Of a stretch of 64,000 nucleotides of DNA, positions 26,760 through 35,900 are shown piece after piece. Below the pieces are notes generated by a model. It saw only the letters and a list, made by a program, of their open reading frames with translations, searched no databases and was not told the DNA's origin. The stretch is from the NCBI RefSeq assembly GCF_900299535.1, contig NZ_OMKE01000035.1, forward strand, positions 94,200-158,199, written 5' to 3'. The stretch is from Aquimarina aquimarini. GTDB taxonomy: Bacteria > Bacteroidota > Bacteroidia > Flavobacteriales > Flavobacteriaceae. Positions within the stretch are counted from its first letter, which is position 1. Every line of letters begins with the position of its first letter. Both the position numbers and the translations under genes were made by a program.

Positions 26760-27396
26760 CAGTAACAGATCATTAGTTACGGGCTGTACAAAGGAGTTCG
26801 TCTCGTCACTCCGCAAGCTATTTTTTGTTATTCCACAAGTGCTGAAAAAAGCACTTGTTCCATACCGTTACAACTTCCTCACCTCCGGTCGGTAGTCTCC
26901 ACTACAAACAAATAGCCTTGCTCTATTCCTCTCTCACCCGTAGCTACTCTTTTGCTTAAAAACAATAAGGTACGCTATCGCTGAATAATAAATTAAGCAA
27001 AACCGCTACTACATGGGCTACGCCGCTTAGTCGCAACCTAGCCAATTTTTTATGTGGAAGTTAATATCTGATAAAGAAGAAACATAAATAATCGTCTGGC
27101 ACACAAAACCACTACGTTCCCTTTTGTGTGTCGGTTGCTCCACTACGCTTTGGCTACGCCCTGTCTTTTGCGTACACGCAGTATCTTCAATCGGCAGATT
27201 GCCTAAGATCAATCTTGAAGCTGAAGTACAACAGCTTCAGCCGTTGCGCACTCCACCTTCAAGATTAATCGATCACTCATACGGCTAGCAATACGGAAAT
27301 TACTATTTTAGCATAGCAGACAGATAGATGACCGATAGAACGTTCTTATTTTTTGCTTGATATAAAGGCTGGCCGTGTAAAAAAAGGGTATACCGC
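26760..27396. other. Hairpin-rich, GC-raised non-coding block
   Basis: There is no credible gene here. The block is visibly richer in G and C than its surroundings and holds several inverted repeats: ACAAGTGCT/AGCACTTGT (26835-26858), CACACAAAA/TTTTGTGTG (27100-27130), and a nested pair with outer AATCTTGAAG/CTTCAAGATT (27211-27266) and inner GCTGAAG/CTTCAGC (27220-27241). It lies between the recombinase operon and silent RHS tip 2. It could be a recombination or attachment region or a structured RNA. No known family was recognised. Confidence 0.55.
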
Positions 27397-28464
27397 TTGT
27401 TTTTTTACGTAACTGTATACACAGGTAATTATGTCTATAAAAATGACCAACTCCAGTATTTTAGCACACCCGAAGGATATGCAACACCAAATGGTACAGG
27501 ATATCGATATGTGTACAATTATAAAGACCATTTAGGGAATACACGTTTAAGTTATACTAAAAATGATGCAGGTACTCCTGAGATTGTAGAAGAAAGTAAT
27601 TATTACCCCTTTGGATTAACTCATAAAGGATATAACAGTTCTGTATCTTCTTTAGGAAACTCTACAGCGCAATTATTAAAGTTTGGTGGGAAAGAACAAC
27701 AAGACGAACTTGGACTTGATTGGATAGATATTACAGCGCGTAATTATGATCCTGCACTGGGTAGATGGATGAATATTGATCCGTTAGCAGATCAAATGAG
27801 AAGGCACTCATCTTATAATTATGCTTTTGATAATCCAATTTATTTTATTGATCCTGATGGGATGGCGCCTGAAGATGTTATTGTCTTATCTTATGGACAA
27901 ACTCCAAGAAAAAACCACACATCAGGTCATCAAGCACTTTTAGTTGGGGATGATAAAAATGGTTGGGTATTTATATCAAAAGATAAAGATGGAAGTTATA
28001 CCGATTCAAAAGGAGAATTAGTGAACGACCAATATACTATTAAGGAATTTGCTTCTGTTGAAGAGTTTGCTAATTCTGAATACAATACTTTTAAAGAAGA
28101 TTACGATGATGGAGAAGGCTTTAAATATTCTGAAAAAGATAGTGATAATAATATTCGTCAAAGATTTAAAGAAGGTTTTGAAATTGAAACTACTACAAAA
28201 CAAGATAGAGCTATTATAAACGCAGCAAGTTCAGAAGCTAAAAAACCATTTAGTTTAACAAGTAGTAATTGCACTCACACTTGTAAAAAAGGTTTAGATG
28301 CAGGAGGTTTAAAAAACGGAGAAGTTAGCTTAAAAAATGTTAATCTAAAAGGACAATCATTCATACTACAATCACAAAATTATTTCCCTACTGCAAAACA
28401 AGCTGAAATAGAAAGAAGCAACAAGGGAAAAGATGTTGATCATAAATTAATTCCAAATAATTAA
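27397..28464 (+). CDS. Orphan RHS tip 2 with permuted papain-like toxin domain (probably silent)
   Basis: RHS homology runs from 27418; the open frame begins only at a TTG (27397), has no ATG before the core, and has no signal peptide or shell, so it is a displaced tip rather than a working gene. The core reads YYPFGLTHKGYN, then ARNYDPALGRWMNIDPLADQ and ends at DPDG. The roughly 200-residue tip has GHQALLVGDD (His178 counted from the TTG) and later SSNCTHTC (Cys292). The order His before Cys is that of permuted papain/LRAT-like enzymes, so a peptidase or amidase is plausible but unproven. A membrane-anchored immunity candidate starts 1 bp after the stop. Confidence 0.78.
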   Translation: MFFYVTVYTGNYVYKNDQLQYFSTPEGYATPNGTGYRYVYNYKDHLGNTRLSYTKNDAGTPEIVEESNYYPFGLTHKGYNSSVSSLGNSTAQLLKFGGKEQQDELGLDWIDITARNYDPALGRWMNIDPLADQMRRHSSYNYAFDNPIYFIDPDGMAPEDVIVLSYGQTPRKNHTSGHQALLVGDDKNGWVFISKDKDGSYTDSKGELVNDQYTIKEFASVEEFANSEYNTFKEDYDDGEGFKYSEKDSDNNIRQRFKEGFEIETTTKQDRAIINAASSEAKKPFSLTSSNCTHTCKKGLDAGGLKNGEVSLKNVNLKGQSFILQSQNYFPTAKQAEIERSNKGKDVDHKLIPNN

Positions 28465-28465
28465 A

Positions 28466-29005
28466 ATGAAAAAAAGATTAATTATACTATCATTACTTAT
28501 TATTGCTTTCTTTGGTTTATATTATCTAGTAACAGTTAAATTAAATAATAGTGGGCAGTTTGTAAATTACCATTATTACCCTTCATCTTCTGTTAAGGAA
28601 TCTATTTCTAGTGAAAATTTTCTAAAAGAATTACCTATAGACTCTATTATTATAGAGGGAGATGAAAATTTTAGAAATATGGTAAGTTCTGATTTATTAT
28701 TTTGGATTGATAAATTTAAGGTTAATGAATCTTATGGTATATTAAATTTATTTTCACATAATTATATTGATAATGAAAAGAAAATATTAAGAGTTTCTTA
28801 TAAAGAATCAAGAAAATCACAAGATTTTAATTACGATGATTTAATATGGCTTGAATATGATGGTAAATTAATTGAAAGTATAAACCTTACTAATGGAAAA
28901 GGATATGTAAATGGGGATGTTGCAATACTGAATTTTTTTAACAATAAAGATAAAACCGAATATTTAGGAACTGTAAAAATACCAATTAAGTATAATAAAA
29001 GATAG
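28466..29005 (+). CDS. Membrane-anchored putative immunity protein for tip 2
   Basis: This 179-residue protein has an N-terminal hydrophobic helix (LIILSLLIIAFFGLYYLVT) and no lipobox, so it is a signal anchor with the rest facing the periplasm. It begins 1 bp after the tip 2 toxin stop, as expected for a cognate immunity gene. The body is hydrophilic with mixed strands and no family I recognise. Periplasmic placement suits a toxin that acts on the envelope. It ends 5 bp before the 15-bp cassette-end motif. Confidence 0.68.
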   Translation: MKKRLIILSLLIIAFFGLYYLVTVKLNNSGQFVNYHYYPSSSVKESISSENFLKELPIDSIIIEGDENFRNMVSSDLLFWIDKFKVNESYGILNLFSHNYIDNEKKILRVSYKESRKSQDFNYDDLIWLEYDGKLIESINLTNGKGYVNGDVAILNFFNNKDKTEYLGTVKIPIKYNKR

Positions 29006-29010
29006 TAACT

Positions 29011-29025
29011 CCGCTACCGCGAAGC
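29011..29025. repeat. 15-bp cassette-end motif, copy 2
   Basis: This is an exact copy of CCGCTACCGCGAAGC, 5 bp after the tip 2 immunity stop and 49 bp before tip 3 homology begins. It lacks the inverted-repeat extension seen at copies 1 and 3. Confidence 0.75.
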
Positions 29026-29117
29026 CAATGTCATTAAGTTAAGGAATTATTTTATTGATTTTCATATTGTTATAACCCGAAGGATATGCAACACCAAATG
29101 GTACAGGATATCGATAT

Positions 29118-30122
29118 GTGTACAATTATAAAGACCATTTAGGGAATACACGTTTAAGTTATACCAAAAATGATGCAGGTACTCCTGAGATTGTAGAAGA
29201 AAGTAATTATTACCCCTTTGGATTAACTCATAAAGGATATAATAGTTCTGTATCTTCTTTAGGGAACTCTACTGCTCAATTATTAAAGTTCGGAGGGAAA
29301 GAAGAACAACAAGATGAACTTGGACTTGATTGGATAGATATTACTGCAAGAAATTATGATCCTGCACTGGGTAGATGGATGAATATTGATCCTTTAGCAG
29401 ATCAAATGAGAAGGCACTCACCTTATAATTATGCTTTTGATAGCCCATTAATGTTTGTTGATCCTGATGGAATGGCTGCATACTGGGTTCCAGATCAAAA
29501 TGGAAATCTCAAAGCTGAAAAAGGAGATAATGCTGCAACTTTGGCTACACATTTGAATATATCTGAAAATGATGCAAGTGATTTAATTGATAACCAGAAA
29601 TTAGAACGAGAAAATTATGTTGAAACTGATGCTGCTGTAGTTGAAGGACAGACGTTAGATATCGATAATAATATGACAAGATCTGTAGAAAATTCTAATG
29701 GCCCTACAACAGAACAAATACAATCAGGAGATACATCAATAAAGCCAGATAGAGTTAATGATTTATATAATTGTGGTGGTTCTTGTATAGCGGGTGTCCA
29801 AGGAAAAGAGATTAACCCTGAGAATGCAGGTGTTCAAAATTTCTTTAATCCAATGGCTACTGGAGAAGGTAAAACTGTTAGAGATTCTTTTGAGCAAGTA
29901 GATTCTTTAGACGATGCACAATTTGGAACTACTGTAATTGATTGGGGAGGAAAGCACTCAGCAATTTATTATGGATCAAGTAAAGATGGAACACCATATG
30001 TGTATTCTAAAAATGGAGTTAATGCCAAACCTGGCGTTTTTAAATTAAGTGAAGTAAATAAGATATACAATGCAGATAATAAGATACAACCAACTTATCA
30101 TAACTATAACCCTAGTAATTAA
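29118..30122 (+). CDS. Orphan RHS tip 3 with NlpC/CHAP-like toxin domain (probably silent)
   Basis: Homology to the RHS core starts at 29075, but an in-frame TAA sits directly upstream (29072-29074), and the open frame begins only at an internal GTG. It is thus a truncated, promoterless tip. The core matches tip 2 more closely than the expressed tip (DWIDITARNYDPALGRW, then DPDGMA). The toxin region contains LYNCGGSC (Cys219) followed by GKHSAIYYGSS (His280) and YVYSKNG, the Cys-His-polar order of NlpC/P60 or CHAP peptidases and amidases. Its 3' end overlaps the next gene by 53 bp. Confidence 0.78.
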   Translation: MYNYKDHLGNTRLSYTKNDAGTPEIVEESNYYPFGLTHKGYNSSVSSLGNSTAQLLKFGGKEEQQDELGLDWIDITARNYDPALGRWMNIDPLADQMRRHSPYNYAFDSPLMFVDPDGMAAYWVPDQNGNLKAEKGDNAATLATHLNISENDASDLIDNQKLERENYVETDAAVVEGQTLDIDNNMTRSVENSNGPTTEQIQSGDTSIKPDRVNDLYNCGGSCIAGVQGKEINPENAGVQNFFNPMATGEGKTVRDSFEQVDSLDDAQFGTTVIDWGGKHSAIYYGSSKDGTPYVYSKNGVNAKPGVFKLSEVNKIYNADNKIQPTYHNYNPSN

Positions 30123-30492
30123 TTTAATTAGTTGTTCTAAAGCAGGTGATAATAATCATAAGTTAAAGGAGGTGAAATTTCACTCAAAAGGCGAAACAGT
30201 TGTTATTAAAAAATACTCTCTACATACCGAAAAAGGGGGATTGTATTTGCTTATTGATAATGATGTTAAGCGAGATAAGATTTTGAAAGTATTGGATATA
30301 GATAAAATATCATTGTTTACTAATGATACAATCTATTATGCATTGCCTTATGATGTTTTATCAAGTCAATTGCCAACATCTACTTTTTCTTTTGCTTTAA
30401 AAAACAACTCTGAAAAGTTACAATATTATAATGATCCAAAAGGAGAATTAATATTAATTGGTAATGAAGATCAGCTTAACTTGTTAAAATAA
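30070..30492 (+). CDS. Lipoprotein putative immunity protein for tip 3
   Basis: This 140-residue protein starts at an ATG inside the toxin gene, overlapping by 53 bp in another frame. Residues about 8-22 are a lipoprotein signal (LIITITLVINLISC) with a lipobox-like LISC, so the mature protein is membrane-tethered outside the cytoplasm. This fits immunity to a peptidoglycan-directed NlpC/CHAP-like toxin. No family was recognised. A terminator follows 25 bp later. Confidence 0.7.
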   Translation: MQIIRYNQLIITITLVINLISCSKAGDNNHKLKEVKFHSKGETVVIKKYSLHTEKGGLYLLIDNDVKRDKILKVLDIDKISLFTNDTIYYALPYDVLSSQLPTSTFSFALKNNSEKLQYYNDPKGELILIGNEDQLNLLK

Positions 30493-30516
30493 AAAATAGA
30501 TTTAAATATATATAAG

Positions 30517-30541
30517 CCACTCAGCAATGAGTGGTTTTTTT
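30517..30541 (+). terminator. Intrinsic terminator after tip 3 unit
   Basis: CCACTCA pairs perfectly with TGAGTGG around GCAA, followed by seven T. Confidence 0.85.
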
Positions 30542-30554
30542 ATTATAGGAAGAT

Positions 30555-30691
30555 TTATTCTTTGTATAGTTTGGCTACCTTTTTATCAATCAGGTAATCA
30601 GACATATTAGTGTCATTATAGATCACTTCTGCAATGTATCGAGCATACTGATCTTTGTTTTGTTTGGTGGTGGTAATGGTAACAATCGCTC
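30555..30691 (-). pseudogene. SNase-like gene remnant 1 (C-terminal part)
   Basis: The minus-strand frame reads a C-terminus like that of the intact gene at 20846 (KDQYARYIAEV, then SDYLIDKKVAKLYKE and stop). It breaks at about 30691, exactly where the 15-bp motif begins, so the N-terminal half with its first catalytic Arg is gone. Confidence 0.82.
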
Positions 30692-30692
30692 C

Positions 30693-30707
30693 CCGCTACC
30701 GCGAAGC
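30693..30707. repeat. 15-bp cassette-end motif, copy 3
   Basis: This exact copy of CCGCTACCGCGAAGC directly abuts the broken SNase remnant. It continues into TGTGCTTCGTGACGTC, giving CGAAGC/GCTTCG arms around TGT, and then the same 3' flank and terminator as found at 20743-20848. Confidence 0.75.
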
Positions 30708-30770
30708 TGTGCTTCGTGACGTCAAAGATTGGCGAGTAAGAGTAAACAGTACGAGTAAATAAAAGCAAAG

Positions 30771-30800
30771 AACCAGTTACAGCAATGTAGCTGGTTTTTG
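30771..30800 (+). terminator. Duplicated terminator hairpin, copy 2
   Basis: This has the same AACCAGTTACA/TGTAGCTGGTT stem and T-rich tail as at 20801, with a GCAA loop. It is carried along with the SNase flank. Confidence 0.7.
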
Positions 30801-30849
30801 TTTTAAAGTATAAATCTATCCTCAATAGGGGATTCTATGAATAAAAAAA

Positions 30850-30970
30850 CAACACATAACCAACAAATTACCCCTCCTTCTTCTTAATAGATCAGAATAC
30901 AATTCTCATATTTTTTTATTTTTTTTAGCCAGTTTCAAAAAATGGTACTTATCTGCTGTAATATTGCATA
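30850..30970. repeat. RHS-operon leader repeat, copy B
   Basis: This is the match to copy A at 11958-12090, strongest over 30890-30970. No RHS gene follows; decayed module DNA does. The two copies are direct repeats about 19 kb apart that bracket the RHS operon, the recombinase module and both silent tips. Confidence 0.78.
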
Positions 30971-31035
30971 TCACATCTCTAACAAACCATATATGATAAC
31001 AGAAAGATATCCGTTTTTACCTGTTTAGCTGATCT

Positions 31036-31122
31036 AAAGCGAAAGAAATGAAAAAAGCAATGAAAACCAAAGAGTGTACTATAACCGAGATAACAAAACT
31101 TACTGAATTAGGTAAAAGATGA
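31036..31122 (+). pseudogene. Remnant of a RadC/Rpn-type C-terminal tail
   Basis: The frame KAKEMKKAMKTKE-CTITEI ending at TGA (31120) resembles the tail of the JAB protein at 25433 (KAREMAKAMKEENVDIETI). It lies 43 bp upstream of an ORF6N gene, the same order as in the intact module, so it is the scar of a second module copy. Confidence 0.6.
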
Positions 31123-31165
31123 AATTACCAAGCTATAATAACTATTTATCAAGCAAAAAAATAGA

Positions 31166-31696
31166 ATGACTCAAAAAAGTATTATACCTAGTGAAACAAT
31201 AACCAGCAAAATATACCTAATCAGAAACCAAAAAATAATGTTGGATAGGGATTTAGCAACTTTATATGATGTAAAAAACATCAGGTTACGTGAACAAGTC
31301 AAACGGAATATAGAGAAGTTCCCTGAACATTTTATGTTTAGGCTAAATGAATCCGAGGTTGAAATTATGGTATCGCAAAATGCGATACCTTCCAAAAAAC
31401 ATCTTGGAGGTTCTTTGCCCTATGTATTTACCGAACACGGAATTTTACAACTAGCCAATGTATTAAAAAGTGATAGAGCCACTCAAATGAGTATTAAAAT
31501 CATTGAGATTTTTGTAAAAATGCGAGAAATGCTAACTGATAATCTAAGTGTAAAACTAGAAATCGAAGAAATCAAAAAGAAACTTACAAATCACAGTAAA
31601 AATATAGAGCTGGTCTTTGATTATCTTGATGAACTCAATAAAAAATTAGACACACCTGAATCCAATGAGAGAAAGAAAATTGGATACAAGAAATAA
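31166..31696 (+). CDS. ORF6N-domain protein 2
   Basis: This protein has 176 residues. The ORF6N domain is at about 8-95 (SKIYLIRNQKIMLDRDLATL, YDVKNIRLREQVKRN, FTEHGILQLANVL), clearly different from ORF6N protein 1 in its N-terminal two thirds. The last roughly 50 residues (IEEIKKKLTNHSKNIE) and the DNA encoding them are near-identical to the other two copies. This implies exchange of heads on a common tail. It lies downstream of the RadC-tail scar and 32 bp upstream of a third ORF6N gene. Confidence 0.85.
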   Translation: MTQKSIIPSETITSKIYLIRNQKIMLDRDLATLYDVKNIRLREQVKRNIEKFPEHFMFRLNESEVEIMVSQNAIPSKKHLGGSLPYVFTEHGILQLANVLKSDRATQMSIKIIEIFVKMREMLTDNLSVKLEIEEIKKKLTNHSKNIELVFDYLDELNKKLDTPESNERKKIGYKK

Positions 31697-31728
31697 TTAA
31701 AAAAATAAAGAATTTAAAAACTTAAAGA

Positions 31729-32256
31729 ATGAGTAACGATATAATTATTCCAAACGAGATAATCACTAGTAAAATATACCTAATTAGAAATCAAAAAATA
31801 ATCTTAGACAGTGATCTATCAGAACTTTATGAGGTAGAGACTAAACAACTAAAAAGACAAGTAAGAAGGAATATTGAGCGTTTTCCTGAAGATTTTATGT
31901 TTGAACTGCCTAAAGAAGAGTTCGAAAACTTGAGGAGCCAATTTGGCACCTCAAATTGGGGAGGAACAAGATATATGCCGATGGCATTTACAGAACAAGG
32001 TGTTGCCATGTTATCTAGCGTGCTCAATAGTCCTACAGCCATAAAAGTCAACATACAGATTATTAGAGTGTTTACCCAAATAAGACAAACCCTAACCGAT
32101 AATCTAAGTGTACAACTAGAAATCGAAGAAATAAAAAAGAAACTTACCAATCACAGTAAAAATATAGAGCTGGTCTTTGATTATCTTGATGAACTCAATA
32201 AAAAATTAGACACACCTGAATCCAATGAGAGAAAGAAAATTGGATACAAAAAATAA
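31729..32256 (+). CDS. ORF6N-domain protein 3
   Basis: This protein has 175 residues. The head (SKIYLIRNQKIILDSDLSEL, YEVETKQLKRQVRRN, FTEQGVAML) is closer to ORF6N protein 1 than to its neighbour ORF6N protein 2, and the tail is the shared one. It probably binds DNA; the biological role is unknown. The 52-bp flank repeat follows 35 bp after the stop. Confidence 0.85.
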   Translation: MSNDIIIPNEIITSKIYLIRNQKIILDSDLSELYEVETKQLKRQVRRNIERFPEDFMFELPKEEFENLRSQFGTSNWGGTRYMPMAFTEQGVAMLSSVLNSPTAIKVNIQIIRVFTQIRQTLTDNLSVQLEIEEIKKKLTNHSKNIELVFDYLDELNKKLDTPESNERKKIGYKK

Positions 32257-32291
32257 TTAAAAAATAAAGAATTTAAAAGCAAAGCTCATTC

Positions 32292-32343
32292 ATACACTAC
32301 AAGCTTTTAAAAGACTGAGATAAATTTAAAAAGAAAAGCTTCG
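32292..32343. repeat. ORF6N 3'-flank repeat, copy 2
   Basis: This copy matches 26635-26686 with one mismatch and ends at the same AAAAGCTTCG. The rest of 32257-32560 carries no gene that I can see. Confidence 0.85.
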
Positions 32344-32520
32344 TTGTAGATAAAATTCTATAATAGGTAAGTTCAGTTCTATAGAGAAATACATTCGTTA
32401 TTATAAATCATCTCCTGAATATTAATAATAGCAGTAATAAAACCTTCTTCCCTGCTGCCCCTCAGTACAGGCTAACGCTATAATTTTTCTAGTAGCGATT
32501 ACCAGTAAATAAATGATAAA

Positions 32521-32549
32521 AACCGTTACAGCAATGTAGCTGGTTTTTG
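32521..32549 (+). terminator. Duplicated terminator hairpin, copy 3 (imperfect)
   Basis: The GTTACA/TGTAGC stem remains, but one base of the AACCAG arm is lost, so the hairpin is weakened. It belongs to the SNase flank repeat. Confidence 0.5.
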
Positions 32550-32564
32550 TTTTAAAGTATAAAT

Positions 32565-32690
32565 CTATCCTTTCCAGAGTTTAGCAACGTTTTTATCAAT
32601 CAGATAATCAGACACATTAGTATTGTTATAGGTTGCTTTTGCAATGTAGCGTGCATACTGGTCTTTATTCTATATGACAGTAATGGATCT
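32565..32690 (-). pseudogene. SNase-like gene remnant 2 (C-terminal part)
   Basis: This remnant is closely similar to the intact gene's C-terminus (KDQYARYIAKATYNN, then SDYLIDKNVAKLWKG and stop). Clear homology ends near 32670 and a weak trace reaches about 32690. The catalytic N-terminus is absent. Confidence 0.8.
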
Positions 32691-32922
32691 TAACATAACT
32701 TAACAATATATTAGCATTTACAACACCAAACACCCCCCTCTTTAGCACAAATATAATATTACATATAAAGTCATTAATCTTCACTTCAATGTTATGCATA
32801 TATAAAAGTACACCATTCGTATATTTTTTTTTGTCAAAACTATGTGAACATCCAAATTAGATCGCTCAACCAATAAAATTGGTAACGCGTTAACAATTAA
32901 ATTAATTTTTAAACTCAACTTA

Positions 32923-35900
32923 ATGAACAGAACAACTAAATGTACAATAAAGAAGCCTCTTTACAAGAAGGGCTTAAAACAGCTGGTCATGGTACTAGCC
33001 TTTATTCTTGGCTACACCAGTATCGCTCAGATAAACTCTGGAGGAAGCCACACAACAGCCAACCATTCTAAACAAGTAATAGGGTATGTTCCTAATTGGG
33101 ACGCATGGAAAGACTCTAAATTTGATGTCCTTAAAAAATCGTTGAATCATTATAATATAGATTATTCACAATATACCATTCTTAATTTTTCATTCTTTGG
33201 AGTAGCAACAGACGGATCATTACATAGTGGAGATTTAAGAAACAAAAAAATCTATGCCCCTGGAGAAGTACAACAGCCAGGAGATATCTTACATCCTGAT
33301 GCCAACAGTAGCCATGACAAAGCTTTTGTATTAGGCCAACCAAAAGAATTTTGGGGTTGGGACGAAAAACTAAGAGCTTTAGGTTACGAGCCTCATCCAG
33401 AAGGAGCCTATAAAGGATGGGTAAAAACAGCTACAGGAGAACAAGGAACTTGGCCTCTAGAAGAATACCTAGAAGCTAGTATGATTAAAATAGCGCATGA
33501 AAATGGTGTAAAAGTAATGGCATCTATCGGTGGATGGAGTATGTGTAAACATTTCCCAGAGATGGCTGCAGATGTTACCAAAAGAGCACGATTTGTTGCA
33601 GACTGCAAAAAAATAATCGATGAATACGGATTTGATGGAATTGATTTAGACTGGGAATATCCAGGACCATTTGATGGAATGAACTTTACTGGATCTGTAG
33701 CAGATTACAAAAACTTTACAACCCTTGTAAAGGAAATAAGAGCCGCCATCGGACCAGATAAACTGATAACTGCTGCTATGTCTGCCTCTCCTGCTAAATT
33801 AAACGGCCTAGAATGGGCTGAGCTAGACAAATACATGGATTATTACAATATGATGACCTATGATTTTAATGGTGGATGGTCTAACAAAGCTGGACATAAC
33901 TCTCCATTATATGACTACCCAGAAGCAGAATATCAAGATTTTTCATTAGATGCTACTTACAAAAAATTAGCCGCATTAAATGTAAACCTATCAAAGGTAA
34001 ATCTAGGAGTTGCTTTTTACGGAAGAGCAGTTACTACAGAAGGTAGCCCAGTGTTAGGAGGAAAAACAAAAAAAACTCCTCAGGTATTTGCAGTAGATGG
34101 CCCTGTAGATTCGGCCTCTGACCTTGTTAATTTTAAAGACATGGAAGGAACCCCTTACTACACAACAATCTTAAAAGAATTAGCTTCGGGTAACTGGACA
34201 GAAAACTGGGATGATACGGCAAAAGTGCCTTACCTAACTCATAAAACATCTAACTCTTTCTTAAGTTATGATAATGAACGCTCTTTATCTTTAAAAGCAG
34301 AATATATCAAAAACAAAAAACTAGCAGGATGTATCGTTTGGGAAGTATTTAGTGATTTTGTAGTTGGCCCTGAAACCAAAAAAATAGGAAAGTATCCATA
34401 CTGCCCTGCAACAAAAGCTCCTTTGGCTAATGTAATCAATAAGGCTTTTGCAACTGGAGTTATTGATACCAATAAAGCTCCTGTTGTAAGTATCGTATCT
34501 CCTACTGCCCAGCAAAACATTGAGCAAGATGCTCCAAAAGAGATTACTCTTATTGCAGAAGCTAGTGATGTTGATGGAACAGTAACATCAGTAACTTTTG
34601 AAATCGGAACGCAAACACTAGCAAGTACATTAGTAAACAACCAATATACTGCTACATGGACACCTGTAGGCTTTGGTGACTATTCATTGACTGTTACTGC
34701 TACTGATGACAAACAGGCAACTACCAAAAAAACAGCAGCTTTTTCTGTTTCTAAAACAGTGGGTACAACCAATCAAGCTCCTGTAGTAAAATTTATAGCT
34801 CCTACAGCACAGCAAGATATCAAACAAGCTACAATCAATGCAATTACTCTTATTGCAGAAGCTAGTGATGTTGATGGAACTATTGCTTCTGTAACCTTTA
34901 AAATAGGAACGCAAACACTAACAGCAGCTTTAGTCAACAATCAATACACTGCCTCTTGGACACCAACAGCATTTGGTGCGCAAACAGCAACGGTAATTGC
35001 TACAGATGACAAAAATGCTACTGCAGAGCAAACAGTAAACTTTACTGTTTCTAAAACTACAACCACTCCAGAAGGAGAACACCCACTAGTATCAAGAGCT
35101 CAATGGGATGTTTTATTCCCACACAGATTCGGGTCAAAACTTGTAGGAGATATCTATGTAATCGATCCTAAAGATGATTTCTATAGCTATGATGCATTTA
35201 TAGAAGCTATTAAAAGAATGAAGAATATCGAAGTAATGTTTGAAAGAAGATGTGGTACCAATGCATACAGAATAACTCGTACAGACAAAACTACTGGAGC
35301 CTCTTTATTACTGAGAACCGATGTTGACTTTGACGCACCAAGAAATTTAGAAAAAGAGATCATTATAGATAATGTTGATTATGCTTCATTCTTAGAAGAA
35401 GGAACTTTAGAAACTAGAAAAAGAGAGCTTTCTGCCTTTTTTGCAAATATCTCTCACGAAACTACAGGAGGATGGGATACAGCACCAGGAGGAAGATTCT
35501 CTTGGGGATTGCATTTTAATGAAGAAAAAACAGATGCTCCTTATGTAGCCGCAAACGATCCTCACTACCCAGCAACACCAGGTCAATCATACAAAGGAAG
35601 AGGACCTATCCAACTTTCTTACAATTTTAACTATGGAGCTGCCAGTCATATCATCTTTGGAGATAAACAGATCCTATTAGATAATCCAGGTAAAGTACTT
35701 GAAGACTCTGCTTTAGCATTTGAAACAGCTATCTGGTTCTGGATGACACCTCAATACCCAAAACCATCTGCACATTCAGTAATGGCAGACACTTGGGTTC
35801 CTAATGAATTAGATATCGAAAAAAACAGAGTTCCTGGACTAGGAATGACTGTAAACATAATCAATGGAGGTATCGAATGTGGACACGGAGGTGCTTCAGA

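Noticed and set aside
26760..27396. Integron attC array
   Set aside because: Hairpins exist, but I could not find the R'/R'' core boxes or a series of similar sites, and the nearby recombinases lack the integron integrase insertion.
30616..30825. 69-residue minus-strand frame across the cassette-end motif
   Set aside because: It is a chance fusion of an SNase remnant with flank DNA; it runs through the terminator hairpin.
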